Shown here piece after piece: positions 27,518 to 36,486 of a stretch of 64,000 nucleotides of DNA. The translations under genes and the position numbers were made by a program. Where the stretch lies: contig JABSOW010000006.1 of assembly GCA_013215465.1 (NCBI GenBank), forward strand, positions 62,001 to 126,000, read 5' to 3'. The notes under the pieces are model-generated. The model was not told where the DNA came from and did no database searches. It was given only the letters and a program-made list of their open reading frames with translations. Position 1 is the stretch's first letter, and each line of letters opens with the position of its first letter. The DNA comes from Colwellia sp. (GTDB lineage: Bacteria > Pseudomonadota > Gammaproteobacteria > Enterobacterales > Alteromonadaceae).

Positions 27518-29068
27518 TTACTGGTGACTAAAGGTATTTGCCAATTTAGTTAATTGGCTAGACTCTTGATTCAATATTGAAATATTATTCAATAAAGTAT
27601 CTGAGTCAACCAATGCTTGTGCTAAATCAGCAACACGCTGTACCTTATGATTAACTTCTTCAGCAACAACACTTTGCTCTTCTGATGCTGTAGATACCTG
27701 CGTGGTTAAGTCAGCAATAGATAACATTTGCTGATAAATTTCGTCTGCTGAGTCATGCATTGCCTGGCCTGACTTAACACACGCTTGGCTAGTAGTGATA
27801 TTACTCGCCATCAAGTTTGAGACATTGGCAAGCTTGTCAGTAACATGGCGAACTGATTCATTAATGCCATCTGATACACTATGGGTTCTAGCGCTTAATG
27901 AACGCACTTCATCAGCAACTACAGCAAAACCTCGTCCTTGCTCCCCTGCTCTTGCCGCTTCAATAGCCGCATTTAATGCCAATAAATTGGTTTGATCCGC
28001 AATCCCTTGAATTTCAACCACTTGATCATTAATTGAGGTAACAATACTCACCAGTTCTTCCGACACGCTATGCGCTGAGGTGACATTATCTTGTAAACTT
28101 GATATTTGTGTTAATGAGTCAGACATTAATAATTTTGACTTAGCACATTGTTGATAAACCTGCTCAACTCTATCGGCCGTTTTCACTACATTTTCACTAA
28201 CATCAGTGATGGTTGTTGACATTTGATTCATCGAGGTGGCAATTTGTGTAGTTTCATCATTTTGATGATCTATTTTTTCATTAGTATCACTAATTGCTGC
28301 ATTTAAATTATTAACAACGTTACCAATAACACCTAGCGAGTCATCCATACGCCCTAAAATTGTACGAATGCGCGCTTGATATAAACTTTCTCGAAACTCT
28401 AACACTGATTGCAAACCACCATCGGTATATATCACCCGACATATGCTAGTGTATTTTTTCTTTTGCTGGTTTATATAACGAGGTAAGCGGATAAGTTCAT
28501 CAAACAATGACGCAATAAGAACAATAAAAGCGACGAGTATTGCACTGCCCCAATAAATACCTAGATTTAAAAAAGTACTCACAATAATAAAGGCTGCTGT
28601 AACAAATGCAGTAAACCTTTTAATTTGATTTTTTCTCTGCTCCGACATTCCCAGTTTATTCGCATTAATCGCCTGATAAACGGCGGCGGCTTTTTGTTTT
28701 AATTCATCTGAAGGTTTTACCCGAACCGATTGATAGCCAGTTAAGACACCATTTTCATACATAGGTGTCACATAAGCATTAACCCAGTAATAACGGCCAT
28801 CTTTACATAAGTTTTTCACCATGCCTTGCCAATGATTGCCCGCTTCTAATTCTACCCATAAATCTTTAAAAGCAGCTTGTGGCATATCAGGATGACGGAC
28901 AATATTATGATTTTTTCGATGTAATTCTGCTTGTGTATAACCAGCAACTTTACAAAAAACATCATTCGCATAAGTGATAACACCGCGTGTATCGGTAATA
29001 GAAACTAACTGCTCTGAGGCATCAAAAAATACTTCTTCGTCTATTACTTTCTGGTTTTTTCTCGCCAT
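27518..29068 (-). CDS. PAS-containing methyl-accepting chemotaxis protein (Aer-like)
   Basis: 516 residues. The N-terminal PAS domain (about 15-115; [40 protein letters not shown]) resembles the FAD-binding PAS of the aerotaxis receptor Aer. A hydrophobic segment of two helices (about 150-195) anchors it in the membrane, with no periplasmic domain. The C-terminal half is the helical MCP signalling domain, with hairpin tip [20 protein letters not shown]. It probably senses redox or energy state and signals to CheA/CheW. Nothing links it functionally to the pfa genes besides adjacency. Confidence 0.93.
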   Translation of the reverse strand: MARKNQKVIDEEVFFDASEQLVSITDTRGVITYANDVFCKVAGYTQAELHRKNHNIVRHPDMPQAAFKDLWVELEAGNHWQGMVKNLCKDGRYYWVNAYVTPMYENGVLTGYQSVRVKPSDELKQKAAAVYQAINANKLGMSEQRKNQIKRFTAFVTAAFIIVSTFLNLGIYWGSAILVAFIVLIASLFDELIRLPRYINQQKKKYTSICRVIYTDGGLQSVLEFRESLYQARIRTILGRMDDSLGVIGNVVNNLNAAISDTNEKIDHQNDETTQIATSMNQMSTTITDVSENVVKTADRVEQVYQQCAKSKLLMSDSLTQISSLQDNVTSAHSVSEELVSIVTSINDQVVEIQGIADQTNLLALNAAIEAARAGEQGRGFAVVADEVRSLSARTHSVSDGINESVRHVTDKLANVSNLMASNITTSQACVKSGQAMHDSADEIYQQMLSIADLTTQVSTASEEQSVVAEEVNHKVQRVADLAQALVDSDTLLNNISILNQESSQLTKLANTFSHQ

Positions 29069-29216
29069 GCTTTATGCTCTTAATCTTTAATAAAATATAT
29101 GTAAGTTCAGCTAAATTTTGATTTTCTTACATGCTATGTGCAATAGAAAAATATTTCCATTCATCAATGCTTGCTTTTGCGCTTTTGAAATATTTAGTAC
29201 TATCAATATGTTTACG

Positions 29217-29624
29217 CTAACACGAACTTAATGTCAGCGGAATTAATATTTCATCAGGGATAGGATGCAAACGTTTTTCTTTATCTAAACACACCATTTC
29301 AATATCACCAATGACCGCAGGTTTACTGGCATTAGGACGCCACACCTCTTGTCGCCATAAGGTTTTATATTTTCCATCAAGGCTAAAGCTGGTACGAATA
29401 TCACAGATTTCAGCAAACTCAACGCCATCTTGAAAAGTTAAATTAGCTTTATAAACAGCAAACCCTAAGCCTTTGTCATTCCATAATTTGGCGAGGCGAT
29501 CGCTATCAATTACATGCTCCCGTGCGCGTTCAAAGTATTTTAAAAAGTTAGGATGATAAACCACACCAGAATGATCGGTATCTTCATAATAAATTTGTAC
29601 GGGGTGATGATAAACTTTGCTCAT
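29217..29624 (-). CDS. Acyl-CoA thioesterase, 4HBT hotdog family (YbgC-like)
   Basis: A 135-residue single-hotdog protein with the diagnostic N-terminal motif YYEDTDHSGVVYHPNFLKYF, whose Asp is the catalytic residue of the 4-hydroxybenzoyl-CoA thioesterase group. It hydrolyses acyl-CoA or acyl-ACP thioesters. Hotdog thioesterases near PUFA clusters are known from Photobacterium (Orf6), so release of PUFA or removal of stalled chains is possible. However, it lies outside the operon, beyond the chemoreceptor gene, and may be a housekeeping enzyme. AAGG lies about 8 bases before the ATG. Confidence 0.88.
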   Translation of the reverse strand: MSKVYHHPVQIYYEDTDHSGVVYHPNFLKYFERAREHVIDSDRLAKLWNDKGLGFAVYKANLTFQDGVEFAEICDIRTSFSLDGKYKTLWRQEVWRPNASKPAVIGDIEMVCLDKEKRLHPIPDEILIPLTLSSC

Positions 29625-29948
29625 AGCAAGACCTTATTTTCTAACGAAACTAATCAAGAGGGAAATGAATTAAGTCTATTTTAACCTTTATAGCCATGTT
29701 ACCTCAAGGTGAGGATTCAGCTGGAATTAGAAACGTTTTATAGATGGGTAAAAAAGCATTATAACGCTAACTGGGGTATGACTGTTGAGTTTTGAGAACT
29801 CGATAAGTTAATTGTTCAACTTAATGATAATTGTGGAGAGTATATTTAGCAGTGAAAAATTAGCGAAGTTGAGGAGTTACAATCGAATAACTTGCGATTT
29901 AAACTAATATTCCCGTATAAAAAAACGGGAATAACGATTCTTAAAAAA
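29625..29948. other. Intergenic region with one hairpin
   Basis: About 320 bp with no gene. The only structure is an inverted repeat at 29909-29932: 8-bp arms ATTCCCGT and ACGGGAAT around an A-rich loop, just past the stop of the 40-aa membrane protein. Its sequence matches one arm of the REP-like element at 50438. Confidence 0.6.
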
Positions 29949-30071
29949 TTATCGTAGCATGGTAAACCAACCCATCAACATGGGGAGTAAAGGAAAGAAA
30001 ACCATCGCTAGTATTACTAAAATAACCTGACCTGCACCAGTGCTATCTTTAAAATCTTCATTGTCTGACAT
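29949..30071 (-). CDS. Small membrane protein, 40 aa
   Basis: ATG at 30071, stop TAA at 29949-29951. The sequence has a charged N-terminus (MSDNEDFKDSTGAG), then one hydrophobic helix (QVILVILAMVFFPLLPMLMG), and ends with FTMLR. AGGA lies upstream of the ATG. No family is recognised with certainty. Codon structure, the SD and an FNR-type box 73 bases upstream support a real gene. It could be a small accessory subunit of a respiratory or membrane complex, but that is a guess. Confidence 0.7.
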   Translation of the reverse strand: MSDNEDFKDSTGAGQVILVILAMVFFPLLPMLMGWFTMLR

Positions 30072-30143
30072 CTTTGATGTTCCTACACGGCTAAAATTAA
30101 CACGCGCATTCTAGCCGCTAAGCGGTTTTTTGAATAGTTTTTT

Positions 30144-30157
30144 TTGATCTATATCAA
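30144..30157. promoter_or_regulatory. FNR/EtrA-type binding site
   Basis: TTGATCTATATCAA matches the consensus TTGAT-N4-ATCAA perfectly. It lies upstream of the 40-aa membrane protein gene, with a candidate -10 TAGAAT (30113-30108) about 40 bp downstream, a spacing compatible with activation under oxygen limitation. Confidence 0.75.
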
Positions 30158-30306
30158 GTATAACTAATATTAATAATGCTCTTGATATTTAGTCCTCACC
30201 ATAAAGACTCTATTCTATAGAGTAACGCGCAGCTAAAACAAAAGTCATTTGTGCGATAGGCTTTACAATAAAGAGCTCAAGTCATATTTTACTCATGTTC
30301 ATTACC

Positions 30307-30861
30307 TTAATAGGGTTTTCTCGCCACAATTTGCGCAATCGCTTGTTTTTGGCTGCTATCATGCGCCGATGTAATAATCCCTTCAAAACGATGGAGAATT
30401 TTCCAGTCCGCAAAAACATCCGCCAATTCACCTGCTTTTAATAAAAAATCAGGATTTTTGGGACGGCCAAATTGCGCTTGCTGCTGTGTAAATGTTTCAT
30501 AAATGATCAAACCATTGGGCAAAATAGCCTGTTTAATTTGCTCAAATAATGGTCGGTGTAAATAGCGAAACACCATAATAGCGGCAAAAGATTTACCTGC
30601 TAATGGTGTTTCGCCTTCTTGCTCAAAATCTATCAACCAAAAATCTGCTTGTTTGATGTTGTTTACCACATAAGCATGTTGTTGCACTTGTGCTATAGCA
30701 GCAGAATTTACATCAGCAAAAGTTACTGGTATGCCATTTTCAACTAAATAAAGGCCATTACGGCCGCTACCACAAGCAAGATCCAAAACTGGTGTAGCTG
30801 TAGTTGATGTTAAGATTTTTAGCTGTTTAAGATACTGACTAACCAGTGTTGAATGCGGCAA
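30307..30861 (-). CDS. Class I SAM-dependent methyltransferase
   Basis: 184 residues with motif I VLDLACGSGRNGLYLVENG (about 24-42), followed by the acidic turn FADVNSAA. The length and layout recall the TehB/small-molecule methyltransferase group. The start is TTG at 30861, supported by AAAGGGG 8 bases upstream; no better ATG precedes motif I. It follows the zinc-type TonB receptor by 26 bp on the same strand and may be its operon partner. The substrate is unknown. Confidence 0.85.
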   Translation of the reverse strand: MPHSTLVSQYLKQLKILTSTTATPVLDLACGSGRNGLYLVENGIPVTFADVNSAAIAQVQQHAYVVNNIKQADFWLIDFEQEGETPLAGKSFAAIMVFRYLHRPLFEQIKQAILPNGLIIYETFTQQQAQFGRPKNPDFLLKAGELADVFADWKILHRFEGIITSAHDSSQKQAIAQIVARKPY

Positions 30862-30887
30862 AATATACCCCTTTTAAGCTAAAGCAA

Positions 30888-33374
30888 TTAAAAACTGCCA
30901 CGTATACCGATACTAAAGTTTCGCCCTGGCAATGGCGCAATACCTTTAAGAAATGACGAATGCACATAAGCAACTTCATCTGTTAAATTATTTCCTTTAA
31001 TATACAACACCATATCACTATCCCTAAAACTCATACCATCTAGGTAATAATTAACATTAAAATCTATCAAGGTATAAGCAGGCGTTGCTGTTTCTAATGG
31101 CGCAAAATCATTTTGCTTAAAGTAATGATTCGCACTTATTTCACTATCAAAGCTATTACCTTGGTAGTTGAGTGAAGCGCCAATTCGCATCGGTGGAATA
31201 CGAGGTAAACTATTATTTGTGGTGCTGCCAGTAAGCTCTCCGTCATTAGGTACAGTATTATTAGACAAAGTTGCTTTAATATAATCACCAAAAATGCTGG
31301 CTTTAAGTGGACTAGATATTTGATAAATAAATTCAGCTTCCAGGCCGTACATATCAACATCATGTTGTTGATAAATAAGTATAGGCAACCCTGCTTCATC
31401 ATGTTCATCGCCATGTTCGTCTTTAAAGACTAGCCCAGTGTCTTGTTGGTAGTAATAATCTTTAACATGATTATAAAAAGCACTGGCAACAAAGCCAAAG
31501 TCACCTTCAAATTTTCGCCATGTTAAATCAATGCTGTAAGATGTTTCAACCTCAATATCCTGTGGCGAAAATTCAACATGAATTTCATCATCTTCCGCTG
31601 ATAACTCAAACATGGCGCCTACTTCGAAGGTACCTGTACCGATATGCGGGCCAAATGAAAACAGCTCAGCCGCTGATGGTGCTCTTTGCGATACCGCAAC
31701 TGATAAACCAAGGTTATAGCCTTTTTGGTAATCCCAAACCACACCTAACGAGGTACTAAAGGGGCTAAATTTTTGTTGGGCAAACGATACCTGTTCGTGA
31801 TGTTCATAACCATGATCGTGCCCATTATCATGCTCAGGAAAACCAATAGTCGTATCGTTAGCATCAATGGTTACTCGCTCAATTCTAGCCCCGAGCTGTA
31901 ACAATAGCTCACCAAAATGCTTTTCTTCTAACCAAGCAATCGCAAGGCTATCGGTATTTGAAGGCGGGGAAAACGCTTCCTCACCTACTACTTTAAAGTC
32001 AGAGTTTTTAAAATGAACTGTCCAAGCGCCCTGCCAACCAAGATATTCTTGATGGTGTATATCAGCTTTCATTTCGATACTTCGATTAGAAAAAGTCGTC
32101 CCGACTAATCCGGCTTCTATTTCTTGATGCTGATAGTCAGTATAGGCAAACCTAGTATTGAGTTGTTTAATGAAACCGCTAGAAAAATTCACTTCACTTA
32201 ATAGCTGCAATCGATCTTGCTTCATCTTTGCCATAGTACCTAGCTCATTCTCATGTTCTGCCTGTTCTTCATCATGCTCTTCTTCATGATGAGCATGACC
32301 AGGAATACCATAATCACGCGTTAACTGACCATAAGAAAAGCCGATATAACCTTGCTCAAATAAATAGCTAGAGCCAATGGTAAAGCCGCTAGATTTTGAC
32401 GATGTATTAGTAAGGTGACTACTTTGTTCTTCTTCATGTTCGTCGTGCTCATCTGCTTGCTCTTCCTCAAAAGCATGTACGTCAAAACCCTTCGGTAATT
32501 GGTAATCGCCCGAGTCTCGCCAAAAGCCATCAAGATGAAAGGCAAACTGTTGGAGGCCAGTTTGCACAGAAAAAGCGCCCTGTTGCTCGTTAGTTACATC
32601 GTTATATTGTAACAACCAATCGACAAGTGTATCAGTAGATGTAGGTACGCGATTATCCACTATATTAATAACGCCACCAATTGCACCACTGCCATAAAAG
32701 AGCGTTGCTGGACCACGTAATACTTCAATTTGCGTTGCCGTACTCGTCTCTGTTGCCACGGCATGATCTGCGCCAACACGTGAAGCATCTCCTGCATCTA
32801 AGCCATTTTGAGTAATTAATACTCGTGGTCCATCTAAGCCACGAATAATGGGACTACTCGCTACTGAGCCATAAAAACTTGAATGAACTCCCACTTCATT
32901 TTTTAGGGTTTCTCCAAGTGTTGATGCTTGCTTAAGTTTTAGTTCGTCGCCGGCAATAACATTAACCGGTAGAGCTGACTCAATGGTTGATGAATGCAAT
33001 GGCGTCGCATACACATCTAACACCTCCATCACTGATGAAGATAACTTAATCGTCAGCCCTGAAATATCATCTTGATTTATAATGACATACTGATTGTTAT
33101 GGGCATAATTTTTTGCGCTAGTATGTAGCTCAACTGTACCGGCAGTTAAATCTAATAAAGTAAATAAGCCTTGTTCATTAGTGATAGCCTTTTGTTCATT
33201 ACCATTAATTTTAACCAGCGCACCACTAATGAGGTTACCTTGTTGGTTAACAATTTTTCCTGAAATTGTTTGTGCGGAGACGGTTAAGGGATAAGTTAAC
33301 GTTGCCGCAGATAAGCAAAAAGTACAAGCCGTAAGTACCTTACGATAAGGCATGAAAATGTGTTTCGAAAACAT
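30888..33374 (-). CDS. Histidine-rich TonB-dependent receptor, ZnuD-like (probable zinc uptake)
   Basis: About 828 residues from the ATG at 33374 (an upstream in-frame start at 33431 lacks an SD). A signal peptide is followed by a carboxypeptidase-regulatory-like beta-sandwich (ISGKIVNQQGNLISGALVKI), the plug (PIIRGLDGPRVLITQNGLDA, EVLRGPATLFYGSGAIGGVI) and a barrel ending in Phe. At least four loops are very rich in His/Asp/Glu, for example GHAHHEEEHDEEQAEHENE and HDNGHDHGYEHHE, as in the zinc receptor ZnuD. A Zur-like box upstream of the preceding small gene supports zinc-starvation control. Metal specificity is inferred. Confidence 0.88.
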   Translation of the reverse strand: MFSKHIFMPYRKVLTACTFCLSAATLTYPLTVSAQTISGKIVNQQGNLISGALVKINGNEQKAITNEQGLFTLLDLTAGTVELHTSAKNYAHNNQYVIINQDDISGLTIKLSSSVMEVLDVYATPLHSSTIESALPVNVIAGDELKLKQASTLGETLKNEVGVHSSFYGSVASSPIIRGLDGPRVLITQNGLDAGDASRVGADHAVATETSTATQIEVLRGPATLFYGSGAIGGVINIVDNRVPTSTDTLVDWLLQYNDVTNEQQGAFSVQTGLQQFAFHLDGFWRDSGDYQLPKGFDVHAFEEEQADEHDEHEEEQSSHLTNTSSKSSGFTIGSSYLFEQGYIGFSYGQLTRDYGIPGHAHHEEEHDEEQAEHENELGTMAKMKQDRLQLLSEVNFSSGFIKQLNTRFAYTDYQHQEIEAGLVGTTFSNRSIEMKADIHHQEYLGWQGAWTVHFKNSDFKVVGEEAFSPPSNTDSLAIAWLEEKHFGELLLQLGARIERVTIDANDTTIGFPEHDNGHDHGYEHHEQVSFAQQKFSPFSTSLGVVWDYQKGYNLGLSVAVSQRAPSAAELFSFGPHIGTGTFEVGAMFELSAEDDEIHVEFSPQDIEVETSYSIDLTWRKFEGDFGFVASAFYNHVKDYYYQQDTGLVFKDEHGDEHDEAGLPILIYQQHDVDMYGLEAEFIYQISSPLKASIFGDYIKATLSNNTVPNDGELTGSTTNNSLPRIPPMRIGASLNYQGNSFDSEISANHYFKQNDFAPLETATPAYTLIDFNVNYYLDGMSFRDSDMVLYIKGNNLTDEVAYVHSSFLKGIAPLPGRNFSIGIRGSF

Positions 33375-33470
33375 GAATAATGTAGTCCAATAAATGAGTA
33401 AGTTTTTTGCTTGATAAGCACGGTAATCCAAAATTTAAAGTCTGATTTCCGATATCGTACAAAGAGATAA

Positions 33471-33746
33471 TTAGGATTTATTGAAAAAAGGCGGGGCTCT
33501 TGAGGGTGGTTGCACAAAGTAGCTAAGGGTAAAGGGACTAATCGTTACTTTAGCAATAACAAAATTATAATGACTAACAGCAATCGCTCGAATTTGTGGT
33601 AGCTCGGGCGGTGTATCGATGCCTTGATTACATAGTTGACAGTCTTGTTGCTCAACTGTTGTTTGTTGCAGAGCTAAATGATCGGCATGAGTAAGTACTG
33701 ACGTTAAAAACAGCAACAAAAAAACCATGAGGGCAATGGCCTTCAT
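33471..33746 (-). CDS. Small exported protein upstream of the zinc-type receptor (DUF2946-like)
   Basis: 91 residues from ATG 33746: a signal sequence (MKAIALMVFLLLFLTSVLTH), a CQLC motif in the middle, and a proline-rich tail (PPSRAPPFF). Proteins of this shape, with a CxxC and a short Pro tail, commonly precede zinc or copper receptors in marine gammaproteobacteria. The frame is open to another ATG at 33812, adjacent to the Zur-like box, so the start is uncertain. Function is unknown; metal handling is suggested by the CxxC, the receptor gene 96 bp downstream and the operator. Confidence 0.7.
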   Translation of the reverse strand: MKAIALMVFLLLFLTSVLTHADHLALQQTTVEQQDCQLCNQGIDTPPELPQIRAIAVSHYNFVIAKVTISPFTLSYFVQPPSRAPPFFNKS

Positions 33747-33818
33747 GGTTGTTAAGTTATTCTGGGGAGCTTTGCTTGTGTGTAAAAAGCCAAAGTGAGT
33801 AAGTAATGCCATAATATT

Positions 33819-33833
33819 TGTGATAATATAACA
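33819..33833. promoter_or_regulatory. Zur/Fur-like operator
   Basis: TGTGATAATATAACA is a 7-1-7 inverted repeat with one mismatch, close to the gammaproteobacterial Zur core (GTTATA...TATAAC). It sits just upstream of the small exported protein and histidine-rich receptor genes, where a zinc repressor would be expected to act. Confidence 0.55.
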
Positions 33834-33913
33834 TTACTGTTGTAGCTACAAGCTATTTAGGCAACAAGTAATTTTGACTACAAATTACTATCACTAAAAT
33901 TTATTTTAAAAAA

Positions 33914-35086
33914 TTATAGCTCAAAATAGTTTATAAATACTTTATAAAGCTCAGTACCTTGGTTCACACTTGCTGAGGCAAAATGCAAAATAGGCAGCAC
34001 TTCGCTTTCAAGACAAATATTATGCAATGGTCCGCCGTCTTCGCTACCTTCACTACTGTAGTTATCCATGCGTAAAATACGTGCTAATGGCTCACCTGCT
34101 GCCAGCGGCTTACCAAATTCAGCTAAATAATCCACCATGCCACCCATAGGTGAATACAGCGCTTTATAGTCTTTTAGATAACAAGCATAGCGAGTCATTT
34201 GTTGCGGTAAAAAATTTTGCGGCAAGTTCGCTGAGTTATTATTACCGGCAATAACGCCCTTGTGTTGTAAGTAGCTCAAAATACTCATCGCATCTTGATG
34301 GGCAACAGCTAAGTCAATTTGCTCTTGTGAGCCCAACTCAACGGTAAAGCTTTCTTTCGCAAAAGCGCCCTCGCCCATCACAAAATGTCGACCATTGGAG
34401 GCAAAGGCTTGTTGCAAGCTCCACCATGGACAAAAAGTCGCCTCATCCATGGCGCCATCAAAATCATTAGGAATAAAAATAGTGTGAGGAATATCAAAAT
34501 AATTAGCACTAGCTTTAGCGTATTCTGGACAATATAAATGCTTACTAGAAATAGGACCGGTATGCAGATCAAGTACTATATCTGCTTGATGTGCCATTTG
34601 TTGCAACTGATAGGCGATACGCTGACCAGTAGTTAAGCCCCAGATATTATGATCTAATTTATTTTCAATTTGCGCTAATAACAGTTGTTCAAAATTAGTT
34701 TGTATTGCCGCTTCGCTCGCATCAAGGTGCTGCTCAACAAAAGGGCTGATAATCGCGTCATCAAAATGATACATGCGATTCCAATTAACACCGGTTATTG
34801 GATCAAATCGTCCTAAGGTGTATTCGCCATTTTTATGATTACAAGCGACAGGGTTCGCATACGGCACTAAGGTTATATTCGCTTGAATATGACACTCTTT
34901 TAGTAATTCAAGCAGCTGAAAAATAACAGCATTGCCTTGTACTTCAGCGCCATGCATATTCGCTTGAATATAAACATTAGGGGCGGTGCTTTCTGCTGGC
35001 TTGTAGGAATAAACGGGTACGGTGAGTTTTGCACCGCTGGCCATTTCACCAACATGCATCAGCTCTTTTTTAAAAATATTTATCAT
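33914..35086 (-). CDS. M14-family succinylglutamate desuccinylase/aspartoacylase-like deacylase
   Basis: 390 residues from ATG 35086. An in-frame extension to 35242 overlaps the upstream gene and is rejected, since GGA plus spacing fits 35086. Zinc-site motifs of the AstE/aspartoacylase group are visible: ANMHGAEVQGN (His and Glu ligands), VLDLHTGP (second His) and FTVELGS (catalytic-type Glu). The family removes acyl groups from N-acyl amino acids. As last gene of a lysine-riboswitch operon containing dapD, it is a good candidate for N-succinyl-LL-diaminopimelate desuccinylase, the step normally done by DapE. That assignment is inference. Confidence 0.8.
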   Translation of the reverse strand: MINIFKKELMHVGEMASGAKLTVPVYSYKPAESTAPNVYIQANMHGAEVQGNAVIFQLLELLKECHIQANITLVPYANPVACNHKNGEYTLGRFDPITGVNWNRMYHFDDAIISPFVEQHLDASEAAIQTNFEQLLLAQIENKLDHNIWGLTTGQRIAYQLQQMAHQADIVLDLHTGPISSKHLYCPEYAKASANYFDIPHTIFIPNDFDGAMDEATFCPWWSLQQAFASNGRHFVMGEGAFAKESFTVELGSQEQIDLAVAHQDAMSILSYLQHKGVIAGNNNSANLPQNFLPQQMTRYACYLKDYKALYSPMGGMVDYLAEFGKPLAAGEPLARILRMDNYSSEGSEDGGPLHNICLESEVLPILHFASASVNQGTELYKVFINYFEL

Positions 35087-35109
35087 CACTTTAATTCCGT
35101 AATATAACC

Positions 35110-36336
35110 CTAAGCTAAATAAGAAGTTGCGGGTTGTGCTGGCCTTACTTCGATCAAGGCTCCCGCTTGAAAAACATATTCTGCGGCTAATTGGTGGCAT
35201 AAGAAAAAAGGCATACTTTCGGTAAAACCATAAGCGCCACAATAACCAAACACTAATTTATCATCTACGCCAACATCGTCAGGCAAGCTTAAATGTCCGA
35301 GCTTATCCATACTGGTACATAACGGCCCATGAATATCAAATACTTGGCTTGGTGCAGTAGAACTTCTTAGTAAAGTAACAGGAAAAGGTTGCTCGGTAAT
35401 AGCTGGGCGAATAATATGATTAATGCCCGCAGCTAATACTAACTGCTCTTGCGCATAATTCATTTTTCTATCAACCACAGGTACCACGTAATAACCGCAC
35501 TCAGCAACAGCAAAGCGACCTAATTCTAGCCACAGCTCTTCAACACCTGATTGTGCTTTAATATCGGCTAAATCAGCAATGATTTGCTGCCACGACAATT
35601 GCTTACCTTCATTTAAATAGTCAATGCCTAAGCCACCACCTAAATCAAGAATTTTTAGCTCCATGCCAATATCATTAGCAAGGCTTGTTAGTGGTGCAAC
35701 CATCTGTCCCCAGAGCGAATACATTTTTTCGTTACTGAGCATATTGCCCCATTGAAAAATATGTAAACCGCAAATATCTAAATTTGGATAATCACTGACT
35801 TGCACTTTTTGCCATTCTTGCACAGATAAACCAAATGGCGTTAAACTATTACCACCTAAAGGATTTTTTTCACCGTCAGGCCATTGTAATTGCACTCGCA
35901 ATAACACAGTAGGACGTTCAACGGTGCCTTGCTCAGTGATCACTTCATTCAACCAAGTAAGTTGATTTAAGCTTTCTACAACAAAGGTTTTTACCCCTAA
36001 ATTAACAAAGGCTGTTAACTGTTTTTTCGATTTTGCCGGACCCGTATTTAAAACACGATCAGGGCTAATACCTTGTGCCAATACTTGCGCTAATTCACCA
36101 GCGCTAGCAACATCAAAATTAAAACCTGCGCTATCTAACGTTTGAATAATTTTAGACAGCGGATTCGCTTTAACGGCAAACCATAGTTTAATTACATCTT
36201 GCTGTTGTAATTGCTCAAGATGTTCTTTTAAGTCGTCAAGTTGATAAACAAAGTATCCTTGCTCATCATCAGGTGATTGATGTGCAAGTAAGGCGTCTTC
36301 AATACGGGTATCGAACCAGTTAGGTTTAGTGGTCAT
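35110..36336 (-). CDS. PLP-dependent decarboxylase, LysA-like (probable diaminopimelate decarboxylase)
   Basis: A 408-residue fold-type III decarboxylase. The Schiff-base Lys56 is in LWFAVKANPL. DVASAGELAQVL and the phosphate-binding LDLGGGLGIDY follow, and FGYCGAYGF near the C-terminus carries the active-site Cys of the partner subunit. It is shorter and more divergent than classical LysA (the usual HIGS reads HIFQWGN), so a related substrate cannot be excluded. Its place in a lysine-riboswitch operon argues for meso-diaminopimelate to lysine. The M14 gene starts 23 bp downstream. Confidence 0.82.
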   Translation of the reverse strand: MTTKPNWFDTRIEDALLAHQSPDDEQGYFVYQLDDLKEHLEQLQQQDVIKLWFAVKANPLSKIIQTLDSAGFNFDVASAGELAQVLAQGISPDRVLNTGPAKSKKQLTAFVNLGVKTFVVESLNQLTWLNEVITEQGTVERPTVLLRVQLQWPDGEKNPLGGNSLTPFGLSVQEWQKVQVSDYPNLDICGLHIFQWGNMLSNEKMYSLWGQMVAPLTSLANDIGMELKILDLGGGLGIDYLNEGKQLSWQQIIADLADIKAQSGVEELWLELGRFAVAECGYYVVPVVDRKMNYAQEQLVLAAGINHIIRPAITEQPFPVTLLRSSTAPSQVFDIHGPLCTSMDKLGHLSLPDDVGVDDKLVFGYCGAYGFTESMPFFLCHQLAAEYVFQAGALIEVRPAQPATSYLA

Positions 36337-36388
36337 AGTTTCTTCAATTAATTTAATAATACAAAGGCTATTAACTATTCAACTTAAA

Positions 36389-36472
36389 GCGGTATGGTTC
36401 AAGTTAAAGGAAAAAGCACGGAGTTGACGCATGTCAATGAGTACTTTTGACGCCTAAATTGAGCTATACCGC
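36389..36472. promoter_or_regulatory. Long-range inverted repeat between dapD-like and lysA-like genes
   Basis: Arms 36389-36402 and 36459-36472 pair at 12 of 14 positions (outer GCGGTAT/ATACCGC perfect). The loop contains a second small palindrome, TTGACGCATGTCAA, at 36424-36437. It lies in the only sizeable gap (150 bp) inside the operon and may be an attenuator, processing site or internal operator. Confidence 0.4.
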
Positions 36473-36486
36473 AACAAGATGAATGG

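Noticed and set aside
35087-35242. N-terminal extension of the M14 deacylase
   Set aside because: It overlaps the end of the lysA-like gene in another frame, and the start at 35086 has better spacing to an SD.
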